The notes under the pieces are model-generated. The model was not told the origin of the DNA. It saw only the letters and a program-made list of their open reading frames with translations, and ran no database searches. Source: Pseudomonas sp. Leaf58 (lineage in GTDB: Bacteria > Pseudomonadota > Gammaproteobacteria > Pseudomonadales > Pseudomonadaceae). Taken from it: DNA of 64,000 nucleotides. Below, piece after piece: positions 34,861 to 42,040 of the stretch. Both the position numbers and the translations under genes were made by a program. The number at the start of each line of letters is the position of its first letter. Position 1 is the stretch's first letter. Location: NCBI RefSeq assembly GCF_003627215.1, contig NZ_CP032677.1:2423501-2487500 (forward strand), given 5' to 3'.

Positions 34861-36447
34861 ATGAATACCTGGGCGGCCGTGTGCGGGTGCTGCCGGCCTC
34901 ATCGCCGGCAACAGGCTAGCAGAGCCATGGGCACAATGCTGGCCCTGCTTGCTAGCCTGGTGTTTGCTCCTTCGGCCTTTGCCCTCGACCTCACCGCCAA
35001 CGAGCAAGCCGGCAAGCGCCTGTACCGCGAGGGCGTTTCCAGCAGTGACGCGCAGTTGCTGGCGCGGGTCGGCGCCAGTGACATGAGCGTACCGGCCAGC
35101 GTGCTGCCCTGCGCCAGCTGCCACGGTGGCGATGGCCGTGGCCGTGCCGAGGGCGGCGTGCGCCCACCCAGCCTCGATTGGCAACGCCTGGCGTTGGGCC
35201 AGGGCCAGCGTGAGGCCAACGGCCGCAGCTACCCAGCCTACACCGACAGCAGCCTGGCGCGGGCCATTCAGCACGGCGTGGACCCGGCCGGCAACCGCCT
35301 GGACCCTGCCATGCCACGCTTCGAACTGACCCTGGCCGACCAGCGCAACCTAACCGCCTACCTCAAGCGCCTGGCCCAGGAGCGCGACCCCGGCGTAGAA
35401 GAGGGCTTACTGCGGCTGGGCACCTTGCTGCCCGCGTCCGGCCCGTTGGGCGATGCCGGGCAGGTGGTGCGTGCGGTGCTGGAAGACGGCCTGGCGCAGT
35501 TGAACCAACAGGGTGGCATTAATGGACGGCGCCTGGAACTGGTGGTACTCGACCCAGGCTTGGACCCGGCCAGCGCCGAACGTGCCCTGCAGCAGTTGTT
35601 GGAAAAGGAGCGGGTGTTCGCCCTGATCTCGCCAATGGCGCCGATGCTCGACCAGCGCCTGGCGACCTTGCTGGCAGCGCACAATGTCCCCCTCGTCGGC
35701 AGCACCCCGCGCAGCGGCGGCAGCATGCAGATTTTCGACCCATTGCCTGGCTTGCCCACACAATTGCTGAGCCTGGCAGGCCATGCCCGTGCGGCGCTGG
35801 GCCTGGCAGCGGGCGACCTGCGGGTGGTGTATGCCGGCAATGAGCAGGCGGCGCTTGCCGAACAGGTGCGCGAACGCTTGCTCCAGCAGGGCTGGGCACC
35901 ACCCGCCATCCACGCCTTCGATGGCCAGGCTGTAGACGGGCAGGGCATTGTCTTTCTCGGCCGCGCCCAGGCCTTTACCGCCTTGGCCTCGGTGTTACAG
36001 GCAGCTGGCCGCCAACCCTATTTGTTCGCGGCTTCCAGCCAGGTGGCCGGGGCTGTGGCGCAGTTGCCCGAGCCGTGGTCGCAACGGGTGTTTCTGGCTT
36101 ACCCCTACGTGCCCGAAGACTGGACCGAGCAGGGCTTGGCGACCCTGGCCGGCCTGCAGCAGCGCCAGGGCCTTGACCCACGCCAGGCGTCATTGCAGGT
36201 CAACACCTTGTGTGCCCTACGCCTGTTGAGCGAAGCACTGAAGCAGACGGGCCGTGACACCAGCCGCGAGCAGCTGATTGCTGCGCTGGAAGGCCTGCAT
36301 GATGTGTCCACCGGCCTGACCCCGGCGTTGGGCTTCGGCCCTGGGCGCCGGCAGGGCATGGCCGGAGCCCACGTGGTGGCGGTGACCCTGCCCGGGCCGC
36401 ACTTCACCGCAGTCACCCCATACCGGCCGCTGCCGGACAGCCCTTGA
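34861..36447 (+). CDS. Fusion of cytochrome c and type-1 periplasmic-binding domain
   Basis: 528 residues. After a signal peptide (MLALLASLVFAPSAFA) a class I cytochrome c domain carries one heme site C-A-S-C-H (C84, C87, H88) with a possible distal Met in 'DPAMPRFEL'. From about residue 175 to the end the sequence follows the Leu/Ile/Val-binding (Peripla_BP_6) fold: 'LLPASGPLGDAGQVVRAVLEDGL', 'NQQGGINGRRLELVVLDPG', 'VPLVGSTPRSGG'. No ABC permease is nearby. A redox-plus-ligand sensor or electron acceptor for MnxG is conceivable. Start: ATG at 34861; GTG 34852 overlapping the SCO stop is possible. Confidence 0.83.
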   Translation: MNTWAAVCGCCRPHRRQQASRAMGTMLALLASLVFAPSAFALDLTANEQAGKRLYREGVSSSDAQLLARVGASDMSVPASVLPCASCHGGDGRGRAEGGVRPPSLDWQRLALGQGQREANGRSYPAYTDSSLARAIQHGVDPAGNRLDPAMPRFELTLADQRNLTAYLKRLAQERDPGVEEGLLRLGTLLPASGPLGDAGQVVRAVLEDGLAQLNQQGGINGRRLELVVLDPGLDPASAERALQQLLEKERVFALISPMAPMLDQRLATLLAAHNVPLVGSTPRSGGSMQIFDPLPGLPTQLLSLAGHARAALGLAAGDLRVVYAGNEQAALAEQVRERLLQQGWAPPAIHAFDGQAVDGQGIVFLGRAQAFTALASVLQAAGRQPYLFAASSQVAGAVAQLPEPWSQRVFLAYPYVPEDWTEQGLATLAGLQQRQGLDPRQASLQVNTLCALRLLSEALKQTGRDTSREQLIAALEGLHDVSTGLTPALGFGPGRRQGMAGAHVVAVTLPGPHFTAVTPYRPLPDSP

Positions 36448-36459
36448 GTAGAGGTTGCC

Positions 36460-37101
36460 ATGCGAATTGTGTTGCTGTGCCTGTTGCTGGCGCTAGCCCC
36501 AGCGAGCTGGGCCGATTTGCCAGCGGCGCGGGTCAATGGCGTGGAAATTGACCTGATGCGCCTGGAGCGCTATTTCAGCGAATACCTGCAGGCCCAGGGC
36601 CGCGCAGTGACCAGCATCCGCAACCCAGCCCTGTACAAGCGCCTGCGCGACCAGGCGCTGGACGAGCTGATCGACAAGGAGCTGTTGTGGCAGGAAGCCC
36701 AGCGCCGGGGCATCGCCATCAGCGATGAACAGGTGTCGGCCCATGTGGGCGACGTGGAGGCCGCATTCGGCAGCCCGGCAATTTTCGAGCGGCGGCTGGC
36801 AGAGGCGGGTTTCGATCGGGCACAGTACGCCGACTACACCCGGCATGAGATGGCCGCCCAGCAGGTGTATGCTGAACTGAGCGCAGTTGACCCGCCCAGC
36901 CAGGCGCAAGTGCAGGCCTTTTACCAGGCCAACCGTGAATCACTGCAAGGAGCGCAGAACCATAGTGATAATCCTTCGGTCATACCCCAACAGGGTCTGG
37001 TCCTGGCCAGGGCCAGGCTCATTGCGCAGTTACAGGGGCAGGCGCGCCAGTCCGTGCGCCAACGTTTGCGCGAATCGGCTACAGTGGAAATCGCCGACTA
37101 G
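36460..37101 (+). CDS. SurA/PpiC N-domain-like periplasmic chaperone
   Basis: 213 residues with a signal peptide (MRIVLLCLLLALAPASWA). The body has the SurA_N-type helices ('ARVNGVEIDLMRLERYFSEYLQAQGR', 'LRDQALDELIDKELLWQEAQRRGIAISDEQVSAHV', 'YADYTRHEMAAQQVYAELS') and a C-terminal helix (ARARLIAQLQGQARQSVRQRL). The parvulin catalytic domain that usually sits between these is absent, so it is probably a holdase chaperone, not an isomerase. Last gene of the mnxG operon, 12 nt after the cytochrome-fusion gene. Likely helps fold or deliver MnxG. Confidence 0.78.
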   Translation: MRIVLLCLLLALAPASWADLPAARVNGVEIDLMRLERYFSEYLQAQGRAVTSIRNPALYKRLRDQALDELIDKELLWQEAQRRGIAISDEQVSAHVGDVEAAFGSPAIFERRLAEAGFDRAQYADYTRHEMAAQQVYAELSAVDPPSQAQVQAFYQANRESLQGAQNHSDNPSVIPQQGLVLARARLIAQLQGQARQSVRQRLRESATVEIAD

Positions 37102-37111
37102 GGCCCCTGAT

Positions 37112-37141
37112 GGCGGTTCCCCAATGCTGGGGAATAACGCC
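37112..37141. promoter_or_regulatory. Hairpin/inverted repeat between the mnx and secretion operons
   Basis: GGCG-G-TTCCCCA, loop ATGC, TGGGGAA-TAA-CGCC. It lies 10 nt after the last mnx stop, so it may be a terminator, but there is no U-tract. The TTCCCC/GGGGAA halves resemble the inverted repeat before the mnxG promoter, and another TTTCCCC…GGGG pair lies at about 37158-37174, so it may instead be an activator site for the promoter at 37273. Confidence 0.5.
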
Positions 37142-37272
37142 TTGGCAAAGTGCCATCAGTTTCCCCGGATGTGGGGCAGCGGCTGGGTGTGCGTGCTCAC
37201 CGTAAACTGGGCACACACAGCCACCCCTTATGAATCAATGTCTTACAGTGGTGCAGCATGACTATTCACGCC

Positions 37273-37288
37273 TGGCACGAAGCCTGCT
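37273..37288 (+). promoter_or_regulatory. Sigma-54 promoter of response regulator/secretion operon
   Basis: TGGCACG-AAGC-CTGCT: full -24 box, correct spacing, one deviation (C for T) in the -12 box. The response regulator start is ~60 bp downstream. Confidence 0.83.
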
Positions 37289-37349
37289 CAAGCTTGTACA
37301 AGGGCGCACTTCGCAGACCGGGTAACCGGGCAGTTTTTGGGAGTCGACC

Positions 37350-37883
37350 TTGGTGAACAGAGTATTGGTAGTCGATGACGAACAGACTCTTGCGCAAAAC
37401 CTGCAAGCTTACCTGCAGGCGCAAGGCCTGGAAGTTCATGTTGCCCACGACGGTGCCAGTGGTATTGAGCAGGCTGCAAGCCTGGCACCGCAAGTAGTTG
37501 TGCTGGATTACCGCTTGCCCGATATGGAGGGTTTTCAGGTTCTGGAGGCTGTACGCAAGAACAGGCAGTGCCATTTCGTGCTGATTACCGCCCACCCCAC
37601 CGTCGAGGTGCGTGAGCGGGCCGCCGAACTCGGTGTGAGTCATGTCCTGTTCAAGCCGTTCCCCTTGGCGGAACTGGCACGTGCGGTCTTCGACCTGATG
37701 GGCATCGAGCGCCGGCGCAGGGCCACGGACAACCCGGCTGAAGGGTTCGTCGAACGACGCCAGAACAGGAACGAAATGTTCCCCCTGCAGTTGTACGATG
37801 GAAGCTGGGTGTTGGCTGACCGCCGCCGTAATGGCGCCAAGCCGCCAGGGCCCGACGACGATCAACTGCTCACAGGGGAATAG
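37350..37883 (+). CDS. Stand-alone receiver-domain response regulator
   Basis: 177 residues. A complete CheY-like receiver: acidic pair DDE (residues 9-11), phosphorylation site D53 in 'VVVLDYRLPD', the T in 'VLITAHP' and K in 'LFKPFPL'. After residue ~120 comes a ~55-residue tail (R-R-R-R-A-T-D…LYDGSWVLADRRRNG…) with no recognised DNA-binding domain. The start is TTG 37350 or GTG 37353; GGGAG upstream fits either. No histidine kinase is nearby. It heads the secretion operon behind a sigma-54 promoter and might control the export machine by protein contact. Confidence 0.85.
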   Translation: MVNRVLVVDDEQTLAQNLQAYLQAQGLEVHVAHDGASGIEQAASLAPQVVVLDYRLPDMEGFQVLEAVRKNRQCHFVLITAHPTVEVRERAAELGVSHVLFKPFPLAELARAVFDLMGIERRRRATDNPAEGFVERRQNRNEMFPLQLYDGSWVLADRRRNGAKPPGPDDDQLLTGE

Positions 37884-37911
37884 CGGCGCCCGCACCCCTG
37901 GCCGAGCCAGT

Positions 37912-37940
37912 CTGCGACGCGCCCCTGAGCGGAGTCGCAG
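37912..37940 (+). promoter_or_regulatory. Hairpin just before gspE
   Basis: CTGCGAC (37912-37918) pairs with GTCGCAG (37934-37940), ending 3 nt before the gspE ATG; the only GGAG is in the loop/stem boundary. It could reduce gspE translation relative to the regulator gene. Confidence 0.4.
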
Positions 37941-37943
37941 GCC

Positions 37944-39662
37944 ATGCCAGAAGCATTCGATGCACCTGTAGGCGCGGGTTTACCCGCGAAGAGGCCGGCA
38001 CCGGTAACTGAATATTCAGCCTACCCCCGCGACCTGCTGGCCCAGGCCCGCCTGCAAGCCAGTGACGAACGCCTGCTCAACTGCCTGGAACGCCTGGCCT
38101 GCGACACTCCCGACACCTTTACCCGCCGCCTGGGCCTGACCCTGCATTACCCGGTGCTGGACAGCCACACCCTGCTGGCCAGCACACCGCGCTTCGACAA
38201 AGTCAGCCTGGCCATGTGCCTGAAGCGCGAATTCGTGCTGATCGAGCAGGGCGGCCAATTGCTGGGCGTGTTCGCCGACCCCTTCGACCATGCCCGCCTG
38301 GCCTGGATCGACGATGTGCTGCAAGGCGCGCCGCTGTACCTGGCGCATGCCGCTGAACTGGCGACCTTTTTGGCCCGCCACGAAGAAAGCTTCCACGCCG
38401 TCGACGCCCTCGACCACGATGCCGAGGCCAGCAGCGAAAGCGACCCGCTGCAACGGTTGTCGCTGGCCAGCATCAGCGAGGACCAGAGCCGGGTGGTCAA
38501 GCTGGTCAACTCCACCCTGTACGATGCCCTCAAGCTGCACGCCAGCGACATCCACTTGGGCATGACCGGCCAGGGCCTGACCATCAAATACCGCATCGAC
38601 GGCGTGCTCAATGGTGCCGGCAAGGCCAGCGGCAGCGCCTTCGCCGACCAGGTGATCTCGCGTATCAAGGTCATGGCCGAGTTGGACATCGGCGAAAAAC
38701 GTGTACCCCAGGATGGCCGTTTCAAAGTTGCCGTGGGTGATCGGCAAATCGACTTCCGGGTCTCGATCATGCCCAGCATCTTCGGCGAAGACGCCGTGCT
38801 GCGGGTGCTCGACAAGCAGGACTTGTCCGACCGCGTCAGCGGTGTGCAGTTGCAAGCCCTGGGCTTTGCCGACGAAACCCTGCGCGCCCTGCGCCGGCTG
38901 GCTGCCGAACCCTACGGCATGATCCTGGTCACCGGCCCCACCGGCAGCGGCAAGACCACCACCCTGTACGCCATGATCAGCGAGATCAACCACGGCGTGG
39001 ACAAGATCATCACCATCGAGGACCCGGTCGAGTACCAGCTGCCCGGCGTGCTGCAGATTCCGGTCAACGAAAAGAAAGGCCTGACCTTTGCCCGCGGCCT
39101 GCGGTCGATCCTGCGCCACGACCCGGACAAAATCCTGGTTGGCGAAATTCGCGACCCGGACACTGCGCAAATCGCCGTGCAATCGGCGCTCACCGGCCAC
39201 CTGGTGTTCACCACCATTCACGCCAACAACGTGTTCGATGTGATCGGTCGCTTCAGCCAGATGCAGGTCGACCCCTACAGCTTCGTTTCTGCACTGAACG
39301 CGGTGCTGGCGCAACGACTGATCCGCCTGGCCTGCCCGCATTGCGCCAGCCCATGCGAAGTCGATGACGACACGCTGTCGGTCTCGGGCCTGACCCGTGC
39401 GGGTGTGGCGGGCTGGAAGTTCGTCCGTGCCCAGGGTTGCGGCCAGTGCCGCGGCAGTGGCTACCGCGGCCGCAGCGCCATCGCCGAGCTGCTGCACCTG
39501 GACGACGACCTGCGGCAGATGATTGTCGAGCGCCGCCCCCTGTCGCAGATCAAGACAACTGCCTGCCAGCGCGGCTTGCGCCTGCTGCGGGCCTCGGCCC
39601 TGGACCTGGTCCGCGATGGCCGCACCACCCTTGAGGAGATCAACCGTGTCACATTCATCTAA
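37944..39662 (+). CDS. gspE: GspE/PilB-type secretion ATPase
   Basis: 572 residues. The N-terminal GspE/XcpR domain is followed by the secretion ATPase core with Walker A G-P-T-G-S-G-K-T-T (~331-339), Asp box, Walker B region 'KILVGEIRD', His box 'TTIHANN' and the zinc tetracysteine C-P-H-C…C-G-Q-C. It would be the cytoplasmic motor of a type II secretion/type IV pilus-like machine. Residues ~8-18 (PVGAGLPAKRPAP) are encoded by an in-frame REP sequence, an odd insertion. First structural gene of a run of 12 overlapping or closely spaced genes to csgG. No gspF follows. Confidence 0.93.
   Translation: MPEAFDAPVGAGLPAKRPAPVTEYSAYPRDLLAQARLQASDERLLNCLERLACDTPDTFTRRLGLTLHYPVLDSHTLLASTPRFDKVSLAMCLKREFVLIEQGGQLLGVFADPFDHARLAWIDDVLQGAPLYLAHAAELATFLARHEESFHAVDALDHDAEASSESDPLQRLSLASISEDQSRVVKLVNSTLYDALKLHASDIHLGMTGQGLTIKYRIDGVLNGAGKASGSAFADQVISRIKVMAELDIGEKRVPQDGRFKVAVGDRQIDFRVSIMPSIFGEDAVLRVLDKQDLSDRVSGVQLQALGFADETLRALRRLAAEPYGMILVTGPTGSGKTTTLYAMISEINHGVDKIITIEDPVEYQLPGVLQIPVNEKKGLTFARGLRSILRHDPDKILVGEIRDPDTAQIAVQSALTGHLVFTTIHANNVFDVIGRFSQMQVDPYSFVSALNAVLAQRLIRLACPHCASPCEVDDDTLSVSGLTRAGVAGWKFVRAQGCGQCRGSGYRGRSAIAELLHLDDDLRQMIVERRPLSQIKTTACQRGLRLLRASALDLVRDGRTTLEEINRVTFI
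37965..37998. repeat. REP sequence inside the gspE reading frame
   Basis: CCTGTAGGCGCGGGTTTACC followed by CGCGAAGAGGCCGG is a canonical P. putida REP, here translated in frame as part of the GspE N-terminus. Confidence 0.85.
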
Positions 39663-40437
39663 TCGTGGCTCTTATAGATACAGCGCCGTTCTAGGCGCCG
39701 AGGGTGTCGGCCTGGGTTGCTGGCACAACAACCAACATCAATGGCTGGGCAGCCGCGAATTTACCAGCGATGCCGCCCAACCGGCCTGGGAAGCTGCTGT
39801 CGACGCACTGGCCACGCTGCTGGCGGAGCACGCCGTGCGTGGTGCCCAGTTGCGGGTGCTGTTGTCGGCGCGCTACAGCCGCTTCTGCCTGGTGCCCTGG
39901 AGTGATGCCATCGGCCACCCGCGCGAGCTGGACGCCTACGCCCGGGCCTGCTTTGAAAACCTCTACGGGCAGCCGCTGGACGACTGGCGCATTGTGCTGT
40001 CGCCGGAGCCGGCCGGTGCCCCGCGCATCGCCACGGCGCTGCCCGAAGCGCTGTTGCAACGGCTGCAGGCACTGGGCCGGGAAAGCCGCCTGAGCCTGCG
40101 CTCGGTGCAACCGTACCTGATGGCCGCCTACAACCGCTGCTCGGCACAGCTGGAGCAGGGTGACTTCCTGTTCGTGCTGGCCGAGCCACGCCGCAGTGTG
40201 CTGCTGTTGGCTGCCGGTGGTGCCTGGCAGCAGGTGCTGGCGCAAGGCTGCGCCGACAGCGACCAGGCCCTGCAAGCGTTGATCGAGCGCACCTGCGAGC
40301 TGTACGGCGAGCACCTGCCACGGGTTTACCTGCATGCCCCGGGCCGCGGTGATGTGCCGCAACTGGCGGCGGTGCAGCTGTGCCCGCCGGCCAGCGAAGC
40401 CGACCCCCTGTGCGCCATGTGGCGGGCGGTGGCCTGA
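39646..40437 (+). CDS. PilM/GspL-like actin-fold assembly protein
   Basis: 263 residues, cytoplasmic, without membrane segments. The pattern of strands ('YRYSAVLGAEGVGLGCW', 'GDFLFVLAEPRRSVLLLAAGGAWQQVLAQGCADS') and its place before PilN/PilO-like genes identify a PilM or MshI-type actin-fold protein; confidence rests mostly on gene order. The GTG start at 39646 overlaps gspE by 17 nt and has GAGGAG 7 nt upstream. In type IV pilus systems PilM binds the N-terminus of PilN and links the ATPase to the periplasmic frame. Confidence 0.72.
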   Translation: MSHSSNRGSYRYSAVLGAEGVGLGCWHNNQHQWLGSREFTSDAAQPAWEAAVDALATLLAEHAVRGAQLRVLLSARYSRFCLVPWSDAIGHPRELDAYARACFENLYGQPLDDWRIVLSPEPAGAPRIATALPEALLQRLQALGRESRLSLRSVQPYLMAAYNRCSAQLEQGDFLFVLAEPRRSVLLLAAGGAWQQVLAQGCADSDQALQALIERTCELYGEHLPRVYLHAPGRGDVPQLAAVQLCPPASEADPLCAMWRAVA

Positions 40438-40438
40438 C

Positions 40439-40981
40439 ATGCGCCGCCTCGACCTGGAATTCCAGCCCCGGCGCAACGGCCCCCTGGCCTGGTCGTTGCT
40501 CGTGCTTTTTGCTGCTGTGATTGCCTGCCTGGTGCTGCTGCAACATACATTGCAGGCCGAGCAGGTCGACCTGGAAGCCAGTGTGCACCGCTTGGAGTTG
40601 CAACTGGGGCGCCGCCCGGCCTCCGCCGCCCCGCTGAGCAACGCCGCCAGCCGCGAGCAGGCCGAGCGCCTGGCACAGATGAAAAGTGTCTCGCAGCAAC
40701 TGCAACGGCCTTGGCAGCAACTGTTCAGCATGCTCGAAGCCATGCCGCAGGACGATGTCGCGCTGCTTGGCCTGACCCCGGATGCACGCAAGGGGCAGGT
40801 ACGCATCAGCGCCGAAGCACGCAACCTGGAAGCCATGCTGCAGTACCACAAGCGCCTCGAAGCCAGTGAAGAACTCAGCGATGTGTCGCTGCTCAACCAC
40901 GAAGTGCTGGCCGCGCAACCGGAGCACCCGGTGCGCTTCACCCTCACTGCTACCTGGGAGACAGGCCATGCGCGCCCCTGA
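40439..40981 (+). CDS. PilN-like inner-membrane assembly protein
   Basis: 180 residues with one N-terminal transmembrane helix (residues ~15-35, LAWSLLVLFAAVIACLVLLQ) followed by a coiled-coil (LQAEQVDLEASVHRLELQLG) and a ferredoxin-like periplasmic domain. The short cytoplasmic N-terminus 'MRRLDLEFQPRR' resembles the PilM-binding tail of PilN. It starts 1 nt after the PilM-like stop and overlaps the PilO-like gene by 14 nt. Bitopic alignment-complex component; equivalent to the C-terminal half of GspL. Confidence 0.8.
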   Translation: MRRLDLEFQPRRNGPLAWSLLVLFAAVIACLVLLQHTLQAEQVDLEASVHRLELQLGRRPASAAPLSNAASREQAERLAQMKSVSQQLQRPWQQLFSMLEAMPQDDVALLGLTPDARKGQVRISAEARNLEAMLQYHKRLEASEELSDVSLLNHEVLAAQPEHPVRFTLTATWETGHARP

Positions 40982-41531
40982 CTCGCTAAACAGCCTGATC
41001 CTGCAGGAGCGTCTGCGCCGCATCGGCCCGGTTGGCCTGGCCGCCGCCGCCGCCGGCGTGTTAGCCATCGCGGTGGCATGCGCCGCAGTGCTGCCGCAGT
41101 GGCAGAACGTCCGCGAGCTGCGCGCCACCGAAGCGGATGCCAGCGTGCAGGTTGGGCGGGTCAAGCGCGGGGAGCTGAAGATTGCCATCAAACCCGAGCA
41201 GCAGGCCCTCGATAGCCTGCGCCAGCAACTGCCGGGGCAGCCCCAGGCCAGCGAACTGATCGAACGCCTGTACCACCTGGCCGGCGCCGAGCACATCAGC
41301 CTGGCGCGCGGCGAGTACGCCTTGGGCATCGACCCCAAGACCCAGCTGGCGCGTTATCAGATCGTGCTGCCGGTGCGCGGTAGCTACCCGCAGATTCGCG
41401 GCTTCCTCAAAGGCCTGCTCAAACAGCTGCCGACCTTGGTACTGGAAGACCTGGAGCTGCAACGCAAACGCATCGGCGACAGCGAGCTGAACGCCCGCCT
41501 GCGCATGACCCTTTACCTGTCGAGGTCGTGA
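40968..41531 (+). CDS. PilO/GspM-like inner-membrane assembly protein
   Basis: 187 residues. One transmembrane helix (GLAAAAAGVLAIAVACAAVLP, about residues 25-45) is followed by a coiled-coil and a ferredoxin-like domain ('LARYQIVLPVRGSYPQIRGFLKGLLKQLPTLVLEDLELQR', a typical PilO/GspM segment). GGGAG precedes the ATG. It overlaps both neighbours (PilN-like by 14 nt, PilP-like by one base), so these genes are translated as a block. Partner of the PilN-like protein in the inner-membrane platform. Confidence 0.83.
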   Translation: MRAPDSLNSLILQERLRRIGPVGLAAAAAGVLAIAVACAAVLPQWQNVRELRATEADASVQVGRVKRGELKIAIKPEQQALDSLRQQLPGQPQASELIERLYHLAGAEHISLARGEYALGIDPKTQLARYQIVLPVRGSYPQIRGFLKGLLKQLPTLVLEDLELQRKRIGDSELNARLRMTLYLSRS

Positions 41532-42040
41532 TGAACACACAACGTGCCGTCATCTGGGTTGGCTTCCTCGGCGTCAGCGCGGTGTTGGCTTGGGCACCGG
41601 GCCATTGGTTTGGCCAGGAAGACGGTGTTGCCCCCTTCGCGGGTAAACCCGCGCCTACAACGAGCGAGAGCGTTACGCCCCCCGTAGTAACCGGCTTGCC
41701 GGCGACAGGGGTGGAACAGGCCTCCAGAGATCTGTTCCCCACCCAGCAATGGACCAAACCCAAAGCCCTGGCCACCGTCACCGAACAACCCGTGGTCGCC
41801 GCCCCGGTGGTGGCCGCCGCCCCAACCGCGCCGGCCTTGCCATTTCAGTTCATCGGCCGCATGGGCGAACGCGACGACCTGCAGATCTTCTTGCAGAGCG
41901 GCGAAAAACTCTACGTCGTGCGCCAGGGCGACGTGATCGATGACACCTACCGCCTCGACCGGGTATCGGCCAGTGAGCTGAGCCTGGTTTACCTGCCTTT
42001 GCACCAGTCGCAGACCTTGTCTGTGGGGAGCGCACCATGA
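41531..42040 (+). CDS. PilP/GspC-like pilotin-clamp protein
   Basis: 169 residues with an N-terminal membrane helix (AVIWVGFLGVSAVLAW), a long Pro/Ala/Thr-rich linker and a C-terminal homology-region-type beta domain ('PFQFIGRMGERDDLQIFLQSGEKLYVVRQGDVIDDTYRLDRVSASELSLVYLP') that would touch the secretin. This class is often named 'secretion system X translation initiation factor' in Pseudomonas annotations, a misleading name. Residues ~35-44 (APFAGKPAPT) come from an in-frame REP. It overlaps its upstream neighbour in TGATG and the secretin gene by ATGA. Confidence 0.8.
   Translation: MNTQRAVIWVGFLGVSAVLAWAPGHWFGQEDGVAPFAGKPAPTTSESVTPPVVTGLPATGVEQASRDLFPTQQWTKPKALATVTEQPVVAAPVVAAAPTAPALPFQFIGRMGERDDLQIFLQSGEKLYVVRQGDVIDDTYRLDRVSASELSLVYLPLHQSQTLSVGSAP
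41634..41660. repeat. REP sequence inside the gspC/pilP-like reading frame
   Basis: CCTTCGCGGGTAAACCCGCG followed by CCTACAA, a REP core on the opposite strand to that in gspE, translated in frame in the linker. Confidence 0.82.

Noticed and set aside
41531..42040. Naming this gene a translation initiation factor
   Set aside because: The sequence has a membrane helix, a Pro/Ala-rich linker and a secretin-contact-type domain; nothing resembles an initiation factor. The name in circulation seems to be an annotation artefact.
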